A stretch of DNA of 5,035 nucleotides, taken from Chloroflexota bacterium (lineage in GTDB: Bacteria > Chloroflexota > Dehalococcoidia > DSTF01 > RBG-16-68-14). A program made the position numbers and the translations under genes. The notes below the pieces were generated by a model. It saw only the letters and a list, made by a program, of their open reading frames with translations. It made no database searches and was not told the DNA's origin. Within the stretch, counting starts at the first letter, position 1; each line of letters starts with the position of its first letter. The stretch spans positions 1 through 5,035 of the forward strand of contig JACZTE010000102.1 in assembly GCA_022573935.1 (NCBI GenBank). Reading direction: 5' to 3'. Positions 1 through 5,035 of this stretch are shown here, piece by piece.

Positions 1-3000
1 TTGCGCGGCGGAGCGTTTCGCTTGTGCAGGCGCACCAGCGCTTCGACCACCTTGGGGTTGAACTGACTGCCGGAGCAGGCGACGATCTCCTGCACGGCCT
101 CGTCGAAGGGGCGGCTCGCTCGGTAGGGCCGGTCGCTCACCATCGCGTCGAAGGCGTCCGCGACGGTGACGATGGTGGCGGCCTCCAGGATCGCGTCTCC
201 TGCCAGGCCTTCTGGGTAGCCGGAGCCGTCCCACCGTTCGTGATGAGAGCGCGCCACGGTGGCGGCAAGCTCAAACCCGCCGTGGCTCTCTAGGAATTCA
301 GCGCCCCACACCGTATGTTGTATCAAGACCTGCCATTGCTCATCGGTTAGTTTCCCGGGTGTGGATAGAATGTGATCCGGCACGCGGTTCTTGCCAATGT
401 CGTGGAGCACCGCGGCCATCCCCACCTCCCTGGCGCTCTCCTCGTCGTAGGAGAGTTCTAGCGCCAACGCTTCCGCGAGGTCTCGAACTCCTCGCAGATG
501 GTGGCCGGTGGTCCCGTCGTGCGCCTCAGCGGAGGCGGCGAGCAGCAGCACTGCCTCTTCCCGCGCTTGGGCGAGGTGATCCGACTTCGACTGGAGTTCG
601 TCAAGGAGCGTCGCCATGCGCACGACGGACGTGATCTGAGTGGCTATGGCGGTCAGAAACTCGATGTCTCCTGCGCTAAAGGCGTCTTTTCGCTTGCTGG
701 CAACCGACAGCGCGCCTATCATGTCGTCCTCCCAGAAAAGAGGTACGACGACTGCGGACTGAAGCTCTGCCGCTCGTAGCACGGCGAGTTGCACTTCCGT
801 TAGGCGCTCGTCGTTCTGGGGATCCTCCACGATCAACGCGCGCCGCGTCGACTTGATGTGCCGCAGGATCGGCTCGTCTTCCATCCGCCGCTGTTGCGAT
901 TGCCAGGCGTCTGTCACTTCGTCGGGCACGCGGGAAAAGGTGTTGCGGGCAGTGGGAAGGCCGGCGGCATGGGCGAACACATCTACGTTCACAGCGTCGT
1001 ACCCCGCACCCACCGACAGTCGGTGTGCGACCAGGCGAAGTTTGTCCTCCATCGTGCCGCTCGCGGTGAGGAGTGGTATGATCTGGCCAACCATCGCTGC
1101 GGCGCGTTCACCACCCAGGGTTCGCGATGGGCTCAGCTCCCCAGGTCCGACGGCCCGCTGCCGTTTCGCGGCGTACATGGCGCTGTCCGAGAGCTTGATC
1201 AGCTCCTTGACCGTCGCAGCGTCTTCTGGGTAGACCGCGAGGCCGAGGCTGGCCTGGACGGGTACCTTTGTGCCGGAGTCCGCATCGGTGATGCGCACGT
1301 CTGCCAGCTTGGCGGACACCACGTCGCAATAGATCTCAGCCGCGCGCCGGTCCGCGCCCGGCAGCACCACGACGAACTCATCGCCGCCGTAACGGCCGAC
1401 GATAGCGCCGTCCCGGGTGAGCGCAGTGGCGACCGCTACGAGAGCTTCGTCGCCCGCCTGGTGGCCGTAGCTGTCGTTCATGGCCTTGAGGCCGTCCACA
1501 TCGATCATCACCACGGCGTGGGGACCGGCGTCGTCGCCAGCGACGAGGGTGCGCAGCTCCTCGACGATCGCCGCGTGGTTGAGCACACCGGTGAGCGGGT
1601 CGTGCCGTGACCTATCGCGCTCTGCCTCCAGCGCGCGTTCCAGCTCCCGCTCTGCCTGCTTGCGCTCCGTGATGTCCCTGATGGTGCCCTCGCTTCCGGC
1701 GAAGGTGCCGTCCGGGTTGCGAAGGAGACGGGCGCTGATCGAGGTGTCTATGACGCGGCCATCGCCGGTCTTGAGGCGGATCTCGTAATCGGCGACCTCG
1801 CCGTGCTCGATGAGCGCGTTCACGAGCCGCGTTCGTTCCTCCGGATCTTCGTAGATATCTAGCACGGAGGTGCCGATGATCCCTTCGCGGCTGTAGCCAA
1901 ATCGCGTCACGGAGGGGCTGATCTCGGTGATGATGCCGGTTCCGTCCGTCTGGTAGAAGATATCCTGGACGTTCTCGAAGATCGTCCGGTACTTCTCTTC
2001 GCTGGCCCGCAGCGCCTCCTCGGCCTGCCTGCGCTCGGTTACGTCGAACGCGGCGCCCAGCACGGCCGGCTCGCCCGCAAACATGATTGTGCTCACGCGA
2101 AACTCGGCCCAGCGCTCTTCACCACCCTTGGTGACGATCTTGACCACCCGTTCTCCGGGAGCGGATTCGCCTCGTTGCTTCGCCTGCGCCCGCGTTCGCA
2201 TCGTTTCCTGAACTTCAGGATGAACCGCGTCCCAGATGCTCATCTCAAGCAACTCCTCTTGCGTGTAGCCGCTGAGCGTTTCCGCCGCAGAGTTCACGTA
2301 GAGCATCTTCTCTCCCCGCAAGATGAAGACCGCAACGCTCACCGTCTCGGCCAGGGTGCGGAACTTCGTCTCGCTCACCCGCAACGCCTCCTCCGCCCGC
2401 TTGCGCTCGGTCACGTCTTGCTTGATAGCGATGAAGTGAGAGATCGCTCCACGCTCATCACACACCGGCGTGATGGTCTGCTCTTCCGTGTAGAGACCGC
2501 CATCCTTGCGCCGATTGATGATCTCACCGCTCCAGACCTGTCCGGCAAGGATCGTCTCCCAGATCTGTTTGTAGAACTGCTCATCATGTTCGCCCGATTT
2601 GAGTATGCGCGGGTTCTGGCCCAAGACTTCCTGCGCGGTGTAGCCGGTGAGGCGGGTGAATGCCGGGTTCACCCACGTAATGCGGCCCTCACGGTCGGTG
2701 ATCACGATGGCATTGGCGGCGGATTCCAGTGCGGCGCTTTGCAAGCGCAGCGCCGCCTCCGCCTGCTTGCGCTCGGTGATGTCGTCTAAGACGGCTAGGG
2801 TTCGGACTACATTGCCCTCGAGATCGCGCTCGCCAATAGCGGAGAGGAGAACATCAACGATCTCGCCGTTTTTCTTTACAAACTGATAGGCAACGTCCCT
2901 AACTCTACCTGTCTTCCAGAACTTGGGCAAACTGACCGTCTCTGCGTACTGCCTCGACTCAGCCGTTAGGAAATCAGTGGACTTTCGTCCGATGACTTCG

Positions 3001-3752
3001 CTCCGTTCGTAGCCGAGCACCTCCAGCCACCGATCGCTGACCTCAACGAGTCGGCCGCTTGCGTCGATTGAATGCAACATGCCGGGGGTCTTCGTGTAGA
3101 GAGACCGATAGCGCTCCTCGCTCTCGCGCAGCGCCTCTTCCGCGCGCTGGCGCTCCGTGACGTCGCGGCTCACGGTTGCGAGAGCCATCGGTTCGCCCGT
3201 CTGCGGATGGCGGATGGTGAAGGAGTTCATATCGACCGGGATCGGGGCGCCGGTCTTGAAGTGCTTCAGCCGGAACTCGCCTTGCCATCGTCCTTCCTGC
3301 ATCATCGCCGGCAGGACCCGCTGCTTGAACTCGGGGAGGTCGTCTTCCATGAGGAAGTCGTACATGCTCTTCGCTTGGTTCTCGGCAAGGCTAGTCAATC
3401 CCACGAGCTTCTGCCCGGCTTCATTGAGGAAGAGTAGCTGACCTTCGAGTGAGGCTACGCCAATGAAGTCAGAGCTGTTTTCGACAAGCGATACGAGCCT
3501 CTCTCGCTCTACTTCCGCGTGCTCGTGCTCGCTGATCTCGTTGCGTACTTCTCGCCATCTTCGATACGAGTAGGGGATCAGCAAGAATGCGAGCACGATC
3601 ATTGCGACGAGGAGTTCGTCCAGATCCCACGATGCATAGTGCTGTGTCCACTCCACGATCGCCTCAAGTACACCGAAGGTGGCCGCCGTTACGAGGACGA
3701 GCGTGGTAATGAGTACCAGGACGATCAGGTCAAGAAAGGCTCTGCTACGCAT
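1..3752 (-). CDS. Membrane-anchored 5xPAS-GGDEF-GAF-HD-GYP c-di-GMP turnover protein, 3'-truncated by window edge
   Basis: One frame runs 1250 codons from ATG at 3752-3750 to the edge with no stop. It encodes a multi-sensor composite of a diguanylate cyclase and an HD-GYP phosphodiesterase. Order by residue: two membrane helices (about 5-28 and 46-63), a charged helix (64-90), PAS1 (84-200), PAS2 (212-327), PAS3 (338-449), PAS4 (460-573), PAS5 (584-696), GGDEF (712-868), GAF (885-1050) and HD-GYP (1066-1250). The start is well supported. It is the only plausible initiator near the first helix, the next residues are basic then hydrophobic, and no ATG, GTG or TTG lies closely upstream in frame although that frame stays open. 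The ATG overlaps the upstream GGDEF-EAL stop, so the two are probably translated from one mRNA. All catalytic motifs are present, but the cyclase I-site is degenerate. HD-GYP domains usually end soon after the FNPKVVEAL-type segment seen at 1231-1239, so little should be missing. The domain calls are firm; the signals sensed are unknown. Confidence 0.95.
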   Translation of the reverse strand, partial: MRSRAFLDLIVLVLITTLVLVTAATFGVLEAIVEWTQHYASWDLDELLVAMIVLAFLLIPYSYRRWREVRNEISEHEHAEVERERLVSLVENSSDFIGVASLEGQLLFLNEAGQKLVGLTSLAENQAKSMYDFLMEDDLPEFKQRVLPAMMQEGRWQGEFRLKHFKTGAPIPVDMNSFTIRHPQTGEPMALATVSRDVTERQRAEEALRESEERYRSLYTKTPGMLHSIDASGRLVEVSDRWLEVLGYERSEVIGRKSTDFLTAESRQYAETVSLPKFWKTGRVRDVAYQFVKKNGEIVDVLLSAIGERDLEGNVVRTLAVLDDITERKQAEAALRLQSAALESAANAIVITDREGRITWVNPAFTRLTGYTAQEVLGQNPRILKSGEHDEQFYKQIWETILAGQVWSGEIINRRKDGGLYTEEQTITPVCDERGAISHFIAIKQDVTERKRAEEALRVSETKFRTLAETVSVAVFILRGEKMLYVNSAAETLSGYTQEELLEMSIWDAVHPEVQETMRTRAQAKQRGESAPGERVVKIVTKGGEERWAEFRVSTIMFAGEPAVLGAAFDVTERRQAEEALRASEEKYRTIFENVQDIFYQTDGTGIITEISPSVTRFGYSREGIIGTSVLDIYEDPEERTRLVNALIEHGEVADYEIRLKTGDGRVIDTSISARLLRNPDGTFAGSEGTIRDITERKQAERELERALEAERDRSRHDPLTGVLNHAAIVEELRTLVAGDDAGPHAVVMIDVDGLKAMNDSYGHQAGDEALVAVATALTRDGAIVGRYGGDEFVVVLPGADRRAAEIYCDVVSAKLADVRITDADSGTKVPVQASLGLAVYPEDAATVKELIKLSDSAMYAAKRQRAVGPGELSPSRTLGGERAAAMVGQIIPLLTASGTMEDKLRLVAHRLSVGAGYDAVNVDVFAHAAGLPTARNTFSRVPDEVTDAWQSQQRRMEDEPILRHIKSTRRALIVEDPQNDERLTEVQLAVLRAAELQSAVVVPLFWEDDMIGALSVASKRKDAFSAGDIEFLTAIATQITSVVRMATLLDELQSKSDHLAQAREEAVLLLAASAEAHDGTTGHHLRGVRDLAEALALELSYDEESAREVGMAAVLHDIGKNRVPDHILSTPGKLTDEQWQVLIQHTVWGAEFLESHGGFELAATVARSHHERWDGSGYPEGLAGDAILEAATIVTVADAFDAMVSDRPYRASRPFDEAVQEIVACSGSQFNPKVVEALVRLHKRNAPPR
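3..557 (-). other. HD-GYP c-di-GMP phosphodiesterase domain (domain of the 1-3752 gene)
   Basis: HD-GYP enzymes hydrolyse c-di-GMP to pGpG and/or GMP using two or three metals. The visible ligands and motifs are E1076 and D1079 with TTGHH (H1085 at the usual His position), H1117-D1118-IGK1121, H1146, H1170-H1171-E1172, D1175-G-S-GYP (GYP at 1178-1180), and VAD1199-AFD1202. The signature is complete, so activity is expected. SDRPYR (1206-1211) and FNPKVVEAL (1231-1239) are the usual closing segments, and the domain ends near the edge of the window. Confidence 0.94.
603..1100 (-). other. GAF domain between GGDEF and HD-GYP (domain of the 1-3752 gene)
   Basis: Residues about 885-1050 fit a GAF fold. 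There is a start helix (QIIPLLTASGTMEDKL), a central strand RALIVEDPQNDERL (971-984), then SAVVVPLFWEDDMIGALSVAS, AFSAGDIEFLTAIATQI and an exit helix into a coiled coil (about 1047-1068). No cysteine sits at a position that would suggest a bilin attachment site, so a cyclic nucleotide, another small ligand, or a purely structural role are all possible. Its place between the making and breaking enzymes would let it gate either one. Boundaries are approximate. Confidence 0.8.
1149..1619 (-). other. GGDEF diguanylate cyclase domain with degenerate I-site (domain of the 1-3752 gene)
   Basis: Residues 716-722 (RHDPLTG) open the domain. Then come the metal/guanine segment DVDGLKAMND (751-760), YGHQAGDEAL (762-771), the intact active-site loop GGDEF (789-793), SLGLAVYP, and SDSAMYAAKR (855-864). 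The substrate-contacting Asn759 and Asp760 are present. Leu755 replaces the usual Phe, which is a tolerated change. The RxxD product-inhibition site should end five residues before GGDEF. Here it reads R780-D-G-A783, so the Asp is missing. The enzyme is therefore predicted active but less subject to this feedback. Confidence 0.92.
1640..3164 (-). repeat. Five dispersed 37-nt direct repeats encoding PAS linkers
   Basis: Copies lie at 3128-3164, 2747-2783, 2381-2417, 2009-2045 and 1640-1676. Each encodes the D-[IV]-TERxxAEEALR linker that follows a PAS domain. By my alignment the 2747 and 2381 copies each match the 2009 copy at 32 of 37 bases. The 1640 copy, which leads into the GGDEF domain, keeps only the TER-encoding half well. 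Start-to-start distances of the shared GCGCTC core are 381, 366, 372 and 369 nt, all multiples of three, so recombination between any two copies would delete or add whole PAS domains in frame. Confidence 0.75.
1665..3503 (-). other. Array of five PAS sensor domains (domain of the 1-3752 gene)
   Basis: Five PAS units each end in the typical D-[IV]-T-E-R cap, at residues 197-201, 324-328, 446-450, 570-574 and 693-697. Each cap is followed by a helical linker; the first four have the AEEALRxSE-like form, and the fifth leads directly into GGDEF. Cap-to-cap spacing is 127, 122, 124 and 123 residues. The cores are distinct in sequence, so this is not five copies of one domain. PAS3 (338-449) is the most canonical. 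It carries NPRILKSG (380-387), W407-S-G and NRRKDG (413-418), resembling FAD-binding PAS domains of NifL and Aer. Ligands of the other four cannot be read from the sequence. Such stacked PAS domains usually dimerise and pass helical rotation or tilt to the next module, here the cyclase. Confidence 0.88.
3564..3740 (-). other. Membrane anchor: two-helix hairpin (domain of the 1-3752 gene)
   Basis: Residues 5-28 and 46-63 are two hydrophobic stretches. They are separated by a short loop (about 29-45) containing the segment EWTQHYASWDLDE. The N-terminus has two Arg, and YRRWR follows the second helix. By the positive-inside rule both ends lie in the cytoplasm and only the short loop faces out. 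The loop is too small for a classical periplasmic sensor domain, so the hairpin probably serves as an anchor, or perhaps a membrane-state sensor. A Glu-rich helix (about 67-90) joins it to PAS1. Confidence 0.85.
3745..3752 (-). promoter_or_regulatory. 8-nt stop/start overlap, probable translational coupling
   Basis: On the minus strand the sequence ATGCGTAG contains both the ATG of the PAS-GGDEF-GAF-HD-GYP gene and, in a different frame, the TAG of the GGDEF-EAL gene. The best Shine-Dalgarno-like match upstream is AGGA, about 14 nt from the ATG, which is longer than ideal. The bases next to the start (CGAGACC) are not a strong site. The overlap plus weak ribosome-binding site suggests the downstream gene is read mainly by ribosomes finishing the upstream gene, which would link the amounts of the two proteins. 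The overlap is seen directly; the coupling is inferred. Confidence 0.7.
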
Positions 3753-5035
3753 GGTCTCGTGCTCGTTCCTGTGCGGAGACGCCCCGCCCGCGTTCTTGCT
3801 GCCTGAGGATCTCGAGAAGCTCGTCAGCGGGTACGGGCCTGCTCAGCAGGTATCCCTGGAACTCATCGCACTCATGCTCCCTGAGAAACGCGAGCTGCTC
3901 CTCGGTCTCTACCCCCTCGGCGATCACGGTGTGGTTTAGGTTGTGCGCCATCGCGATGATCGTGGCGGCGATCGCCTTGCTGTCCGGGTCGGTCGTCAGA
4001 TCGCGGATGAACGACTGGTCGATCTTCAGCGCGTCGATCGGGAAGCGCTTCAGGTAAGCGAGGGAAGAGTGGCCGATGCCGAAGTCATCGAGCGCGATCC
4101 GTACCCCCAGGTCTCTCAGGTCACCCAGAGTCTTCATGGCGAGCCCCACGTCACTCATCGCCACGCGTTCGGTAATCTCCAGCTCGAGATACCTGGGATC
4201 GAGACCGGTATCGGTCAGCACCGAAGCGAAAGTCTCTATCGGGCTGCCATGCTGGAACTGCCGCGCCGAGAAGTTCACCGCCATCCGCAGCGGCGGCAGG
4301 CCCGCGTCCTGCCAGGCTTTCGCTTGCGTACAGGCTGTGCGGAGCACCCACTCGCCCAGCGGAACGATCAGTTCGGTCTCTTCCGCCACAGCGATGAACG
4401 CTCCGGGGAGCACCAAGCCCCGCTCTGGGTGTTGCCAGCGTACGAGGGCTTCCACGCCGACGATCTGTCCGGTGCGAATGTCCTGCTGCGGCTGGTAGTA
4501 GACGACGAACTCTTCGTTCCGCAACGCGCGCCGCAGCTCCTTCTCCAGCTCCAGCCGCGCGGCGACTTCGGCGTTCATGGCGGGGCTGTAAAGCTGGAAG
4601 TTGTCTCTGCCCTGATCCTTGGCGCGGTACATGGCCATATCGGCGTTCTTCAGCAGCGCCTCGCCATCTTGGCCGTCGTTGGGCCAGACGGCGATGCCGA
4701 TGCTGGCCGTCACGACGAACTCGCTGCGGCCAAGCGTCCAGGGTTGCCTGAAGCTATCGAGGATTCTCCGGGCGACATCGAGTATGGCCTCCTCGCGATC
4801 GACTTCCGGCAGAAGGATGGTGAACTCGTCGCCGCCCATGCGGGCCACGGTATCGCCGTCCCGCAGGAGGTTCGTGAGCCGCTTGCCGGCGCTCTGCAGT
4901 AATTCGTCGCCCATGTTGTGCCCAACGGTGTCGTTCACCGTCTTGAACCGGTCCAGGTCTAGGAACATCACGACCAGCCGATGGTGCTTGCGACGCGCCT
5001 GAGCCAGCGCACGATCGAGTTGGTCCTCGAACAAG
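3745..5035 (-). CDS. GGDEF-EAL bifunctional diguanylate cyclase/phosphodiesterase, 5'-truncated by window edge
   Basis: This protein can make c-di-GMP from two GTP (GGDEF) and hydrolyse it to pGpG (EAL), acting in the cytoplasm. Numbering the 429 visible residues from the edge, GGDEF spans about 1-150. It has the DLDRFKTVND metal/guanine segment (26-35), GGDEF at 67-71, an RDGD inhibitory I-site at 58-61, and the late NADMAMYRAK motif (130-139). EAL spans about 163-415, with E195-A-L, N254, E286 and E289 (EITE), D316-D317-FG, K337 (LKID), E373-GVE and Q393. These are the metal-binding and catalytic positions of active EAL enzymes, so both domains look competent. The first in-window codon is TTG (Leu), but it is not the start: the usual DxLTGLxNR opening of GGDEF and any sensor region are missing and must lie beyond 5035. 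The tail after residue 412 is Arg-rich and probably disordered. The TAG stop (3747-3745) lies inside the next gene's first codons, which implies co-transcription. Confidence 0.96.
   Translation of the reverse strand, partial: LFEDQLDRALAQARRKHHRLVVMFLDLDRFKTVNDTVGHNMGDELLQSAGKRLTNLLRDGDTVARMGGDEFTILLPEVDREEAILDVARRILDSFRQPWTLGRSEFVVTASIGIAVWPNDGQDGEALLKNADMAMYRAKDQGRDNFQLYSPAMNAEVAARLELEKELRRALRNEEFVVYYQPQQDIRTGQIVGVEALVRWQHPERGLVLPGAFIAVAEETELIVPLGEWVLRTACTQAKAWQDAGLPPLRMAVNFSARQFQHGSPIETFASVLTDTGLDPRYLELEITERVAMSDVGLAMKTLGDLRDLGVRIALDDFGIGHSSLAYLKRFPIDALKIDQSFIRDLTTDPDSKAIAATIIAMAHNLNHTVIAEGVETEEQLAFLREHECDEFQGYLLSRPVPADELLEILRQQERGRGVSAQERARDHA

Noticed and set aside
858..1610. Plus-strand open frame of 250 codons
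   Set aside because: It is in codon register opposite the GGDEF and GAF parts of the large gene. No motif is visible and its composition is typical of a reverse-complement shadow. The same holds for the plus-strand frames at 24-293, 498-779, 2175-2789, 3072-3437 and 3519-3806.
1640..3164. CRISPR-like array from the regularly spaced repeats
   Set aside because: The spacing is about 370 nt, the repeats vary, and both repeats and spacers are coding PAS sequence.
1..3744. Pseudogene or degraded region
   Set aside because: Full translation shows no internal stop or frame change, and the GGDEF and HD-GYP catalytic residues are all present.
3740..3760. Frameshift splitting one giant EAL-PAS protein into two
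   Set aside because: The EAL domain is complete and followed by a normal disordered tail. The next frame opens with a clean ATG and a membrane helix, so an overlapping gene pair explains the junction better than a sequencing error.
3943..4902. Plus-strand open frame of 319 codons
   Set aside because: It lies exactly in codon register opposite the GGDEF-EAL gene, which has all its catalytic motifs. Its translation shows no recognisable domain, as expected of an antisense shadow in GC-rich DNA.
5032..5034. TTG as a start codon for the GGDEF-EAL protein
   Set aside because: Starting here would omit the conserved DxLTGLxNR opening of the GGDEF fold, and the window simply ends at this point. The codon is best read as an internal leucine.

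Overview
The window is bacterial chromosomal DNA, GC-rich overall but uneven: individual stretches I counted run from about 48% to 73%. It is fully coding on the minus strand. It holds two overlapping c-di-GMP signalling genes and nothing else I can support. Nothing in it fixes the organism. Composite GGDEF/HD-GYP proteins with long PAS arrays would suit a free-living actinobacterium or another GC-rich environmental lineage, but that is a weak inference.

Layout, in order of transcription from high to low coordinates: (1) positions 5035-3745 carry the C-terminal 429 residues of a GGDEF-EAL protein whose N-terminus lies outside the window. Both active sites look complete, and the GGDEF domain keeps its RxxD inhibitory site. 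(2) Positions 3752-1 carry a second gene whose ATG overlaps the first gene's stop by 8 nt. Its 1250 codons are read without interruption to the window edge. I translated every codon and found no stop and no frame change. Domain order is: two-helix membrane anchor, short coiled coil, five PAS domains, GGDEF, GAF, HD-GYP. Its stop codon is not in the window, so a search that demands both a start and a stop would miss the largest gene here. The HD-GYP domain looks nearly finished, so the stop is probably just outside.

Together the pair encodes two potential diguanylate cyclases and one phosphodiesterase of each known class (EAL and HD-GYP). Each enzyme is a synthesis/degradation fusion. The first cyclase has the product-inhibition site; the second has lost its Asp (RDGA instead of RDGD). 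The five PAS domains and the GAF domain give the second protein many possible inputs. PAS3 resembles the flavin-binding PAS domains of NifL and Aer. The likely cell-level outputs are those of c-di-GMP in general (attachment, motility, development); the window does not show which.

I saw no promoter, terminator, RNA gene, mobile element, CRISPR array or intergenic gap. All sizeable plus-strand open frames are antisense shadows of these two genes. The sequence-level points that stand out are the I-site difference, five near-identical 37-nt linker repeats spaced 366-381 nt apart, and uneven base composition among the modules.
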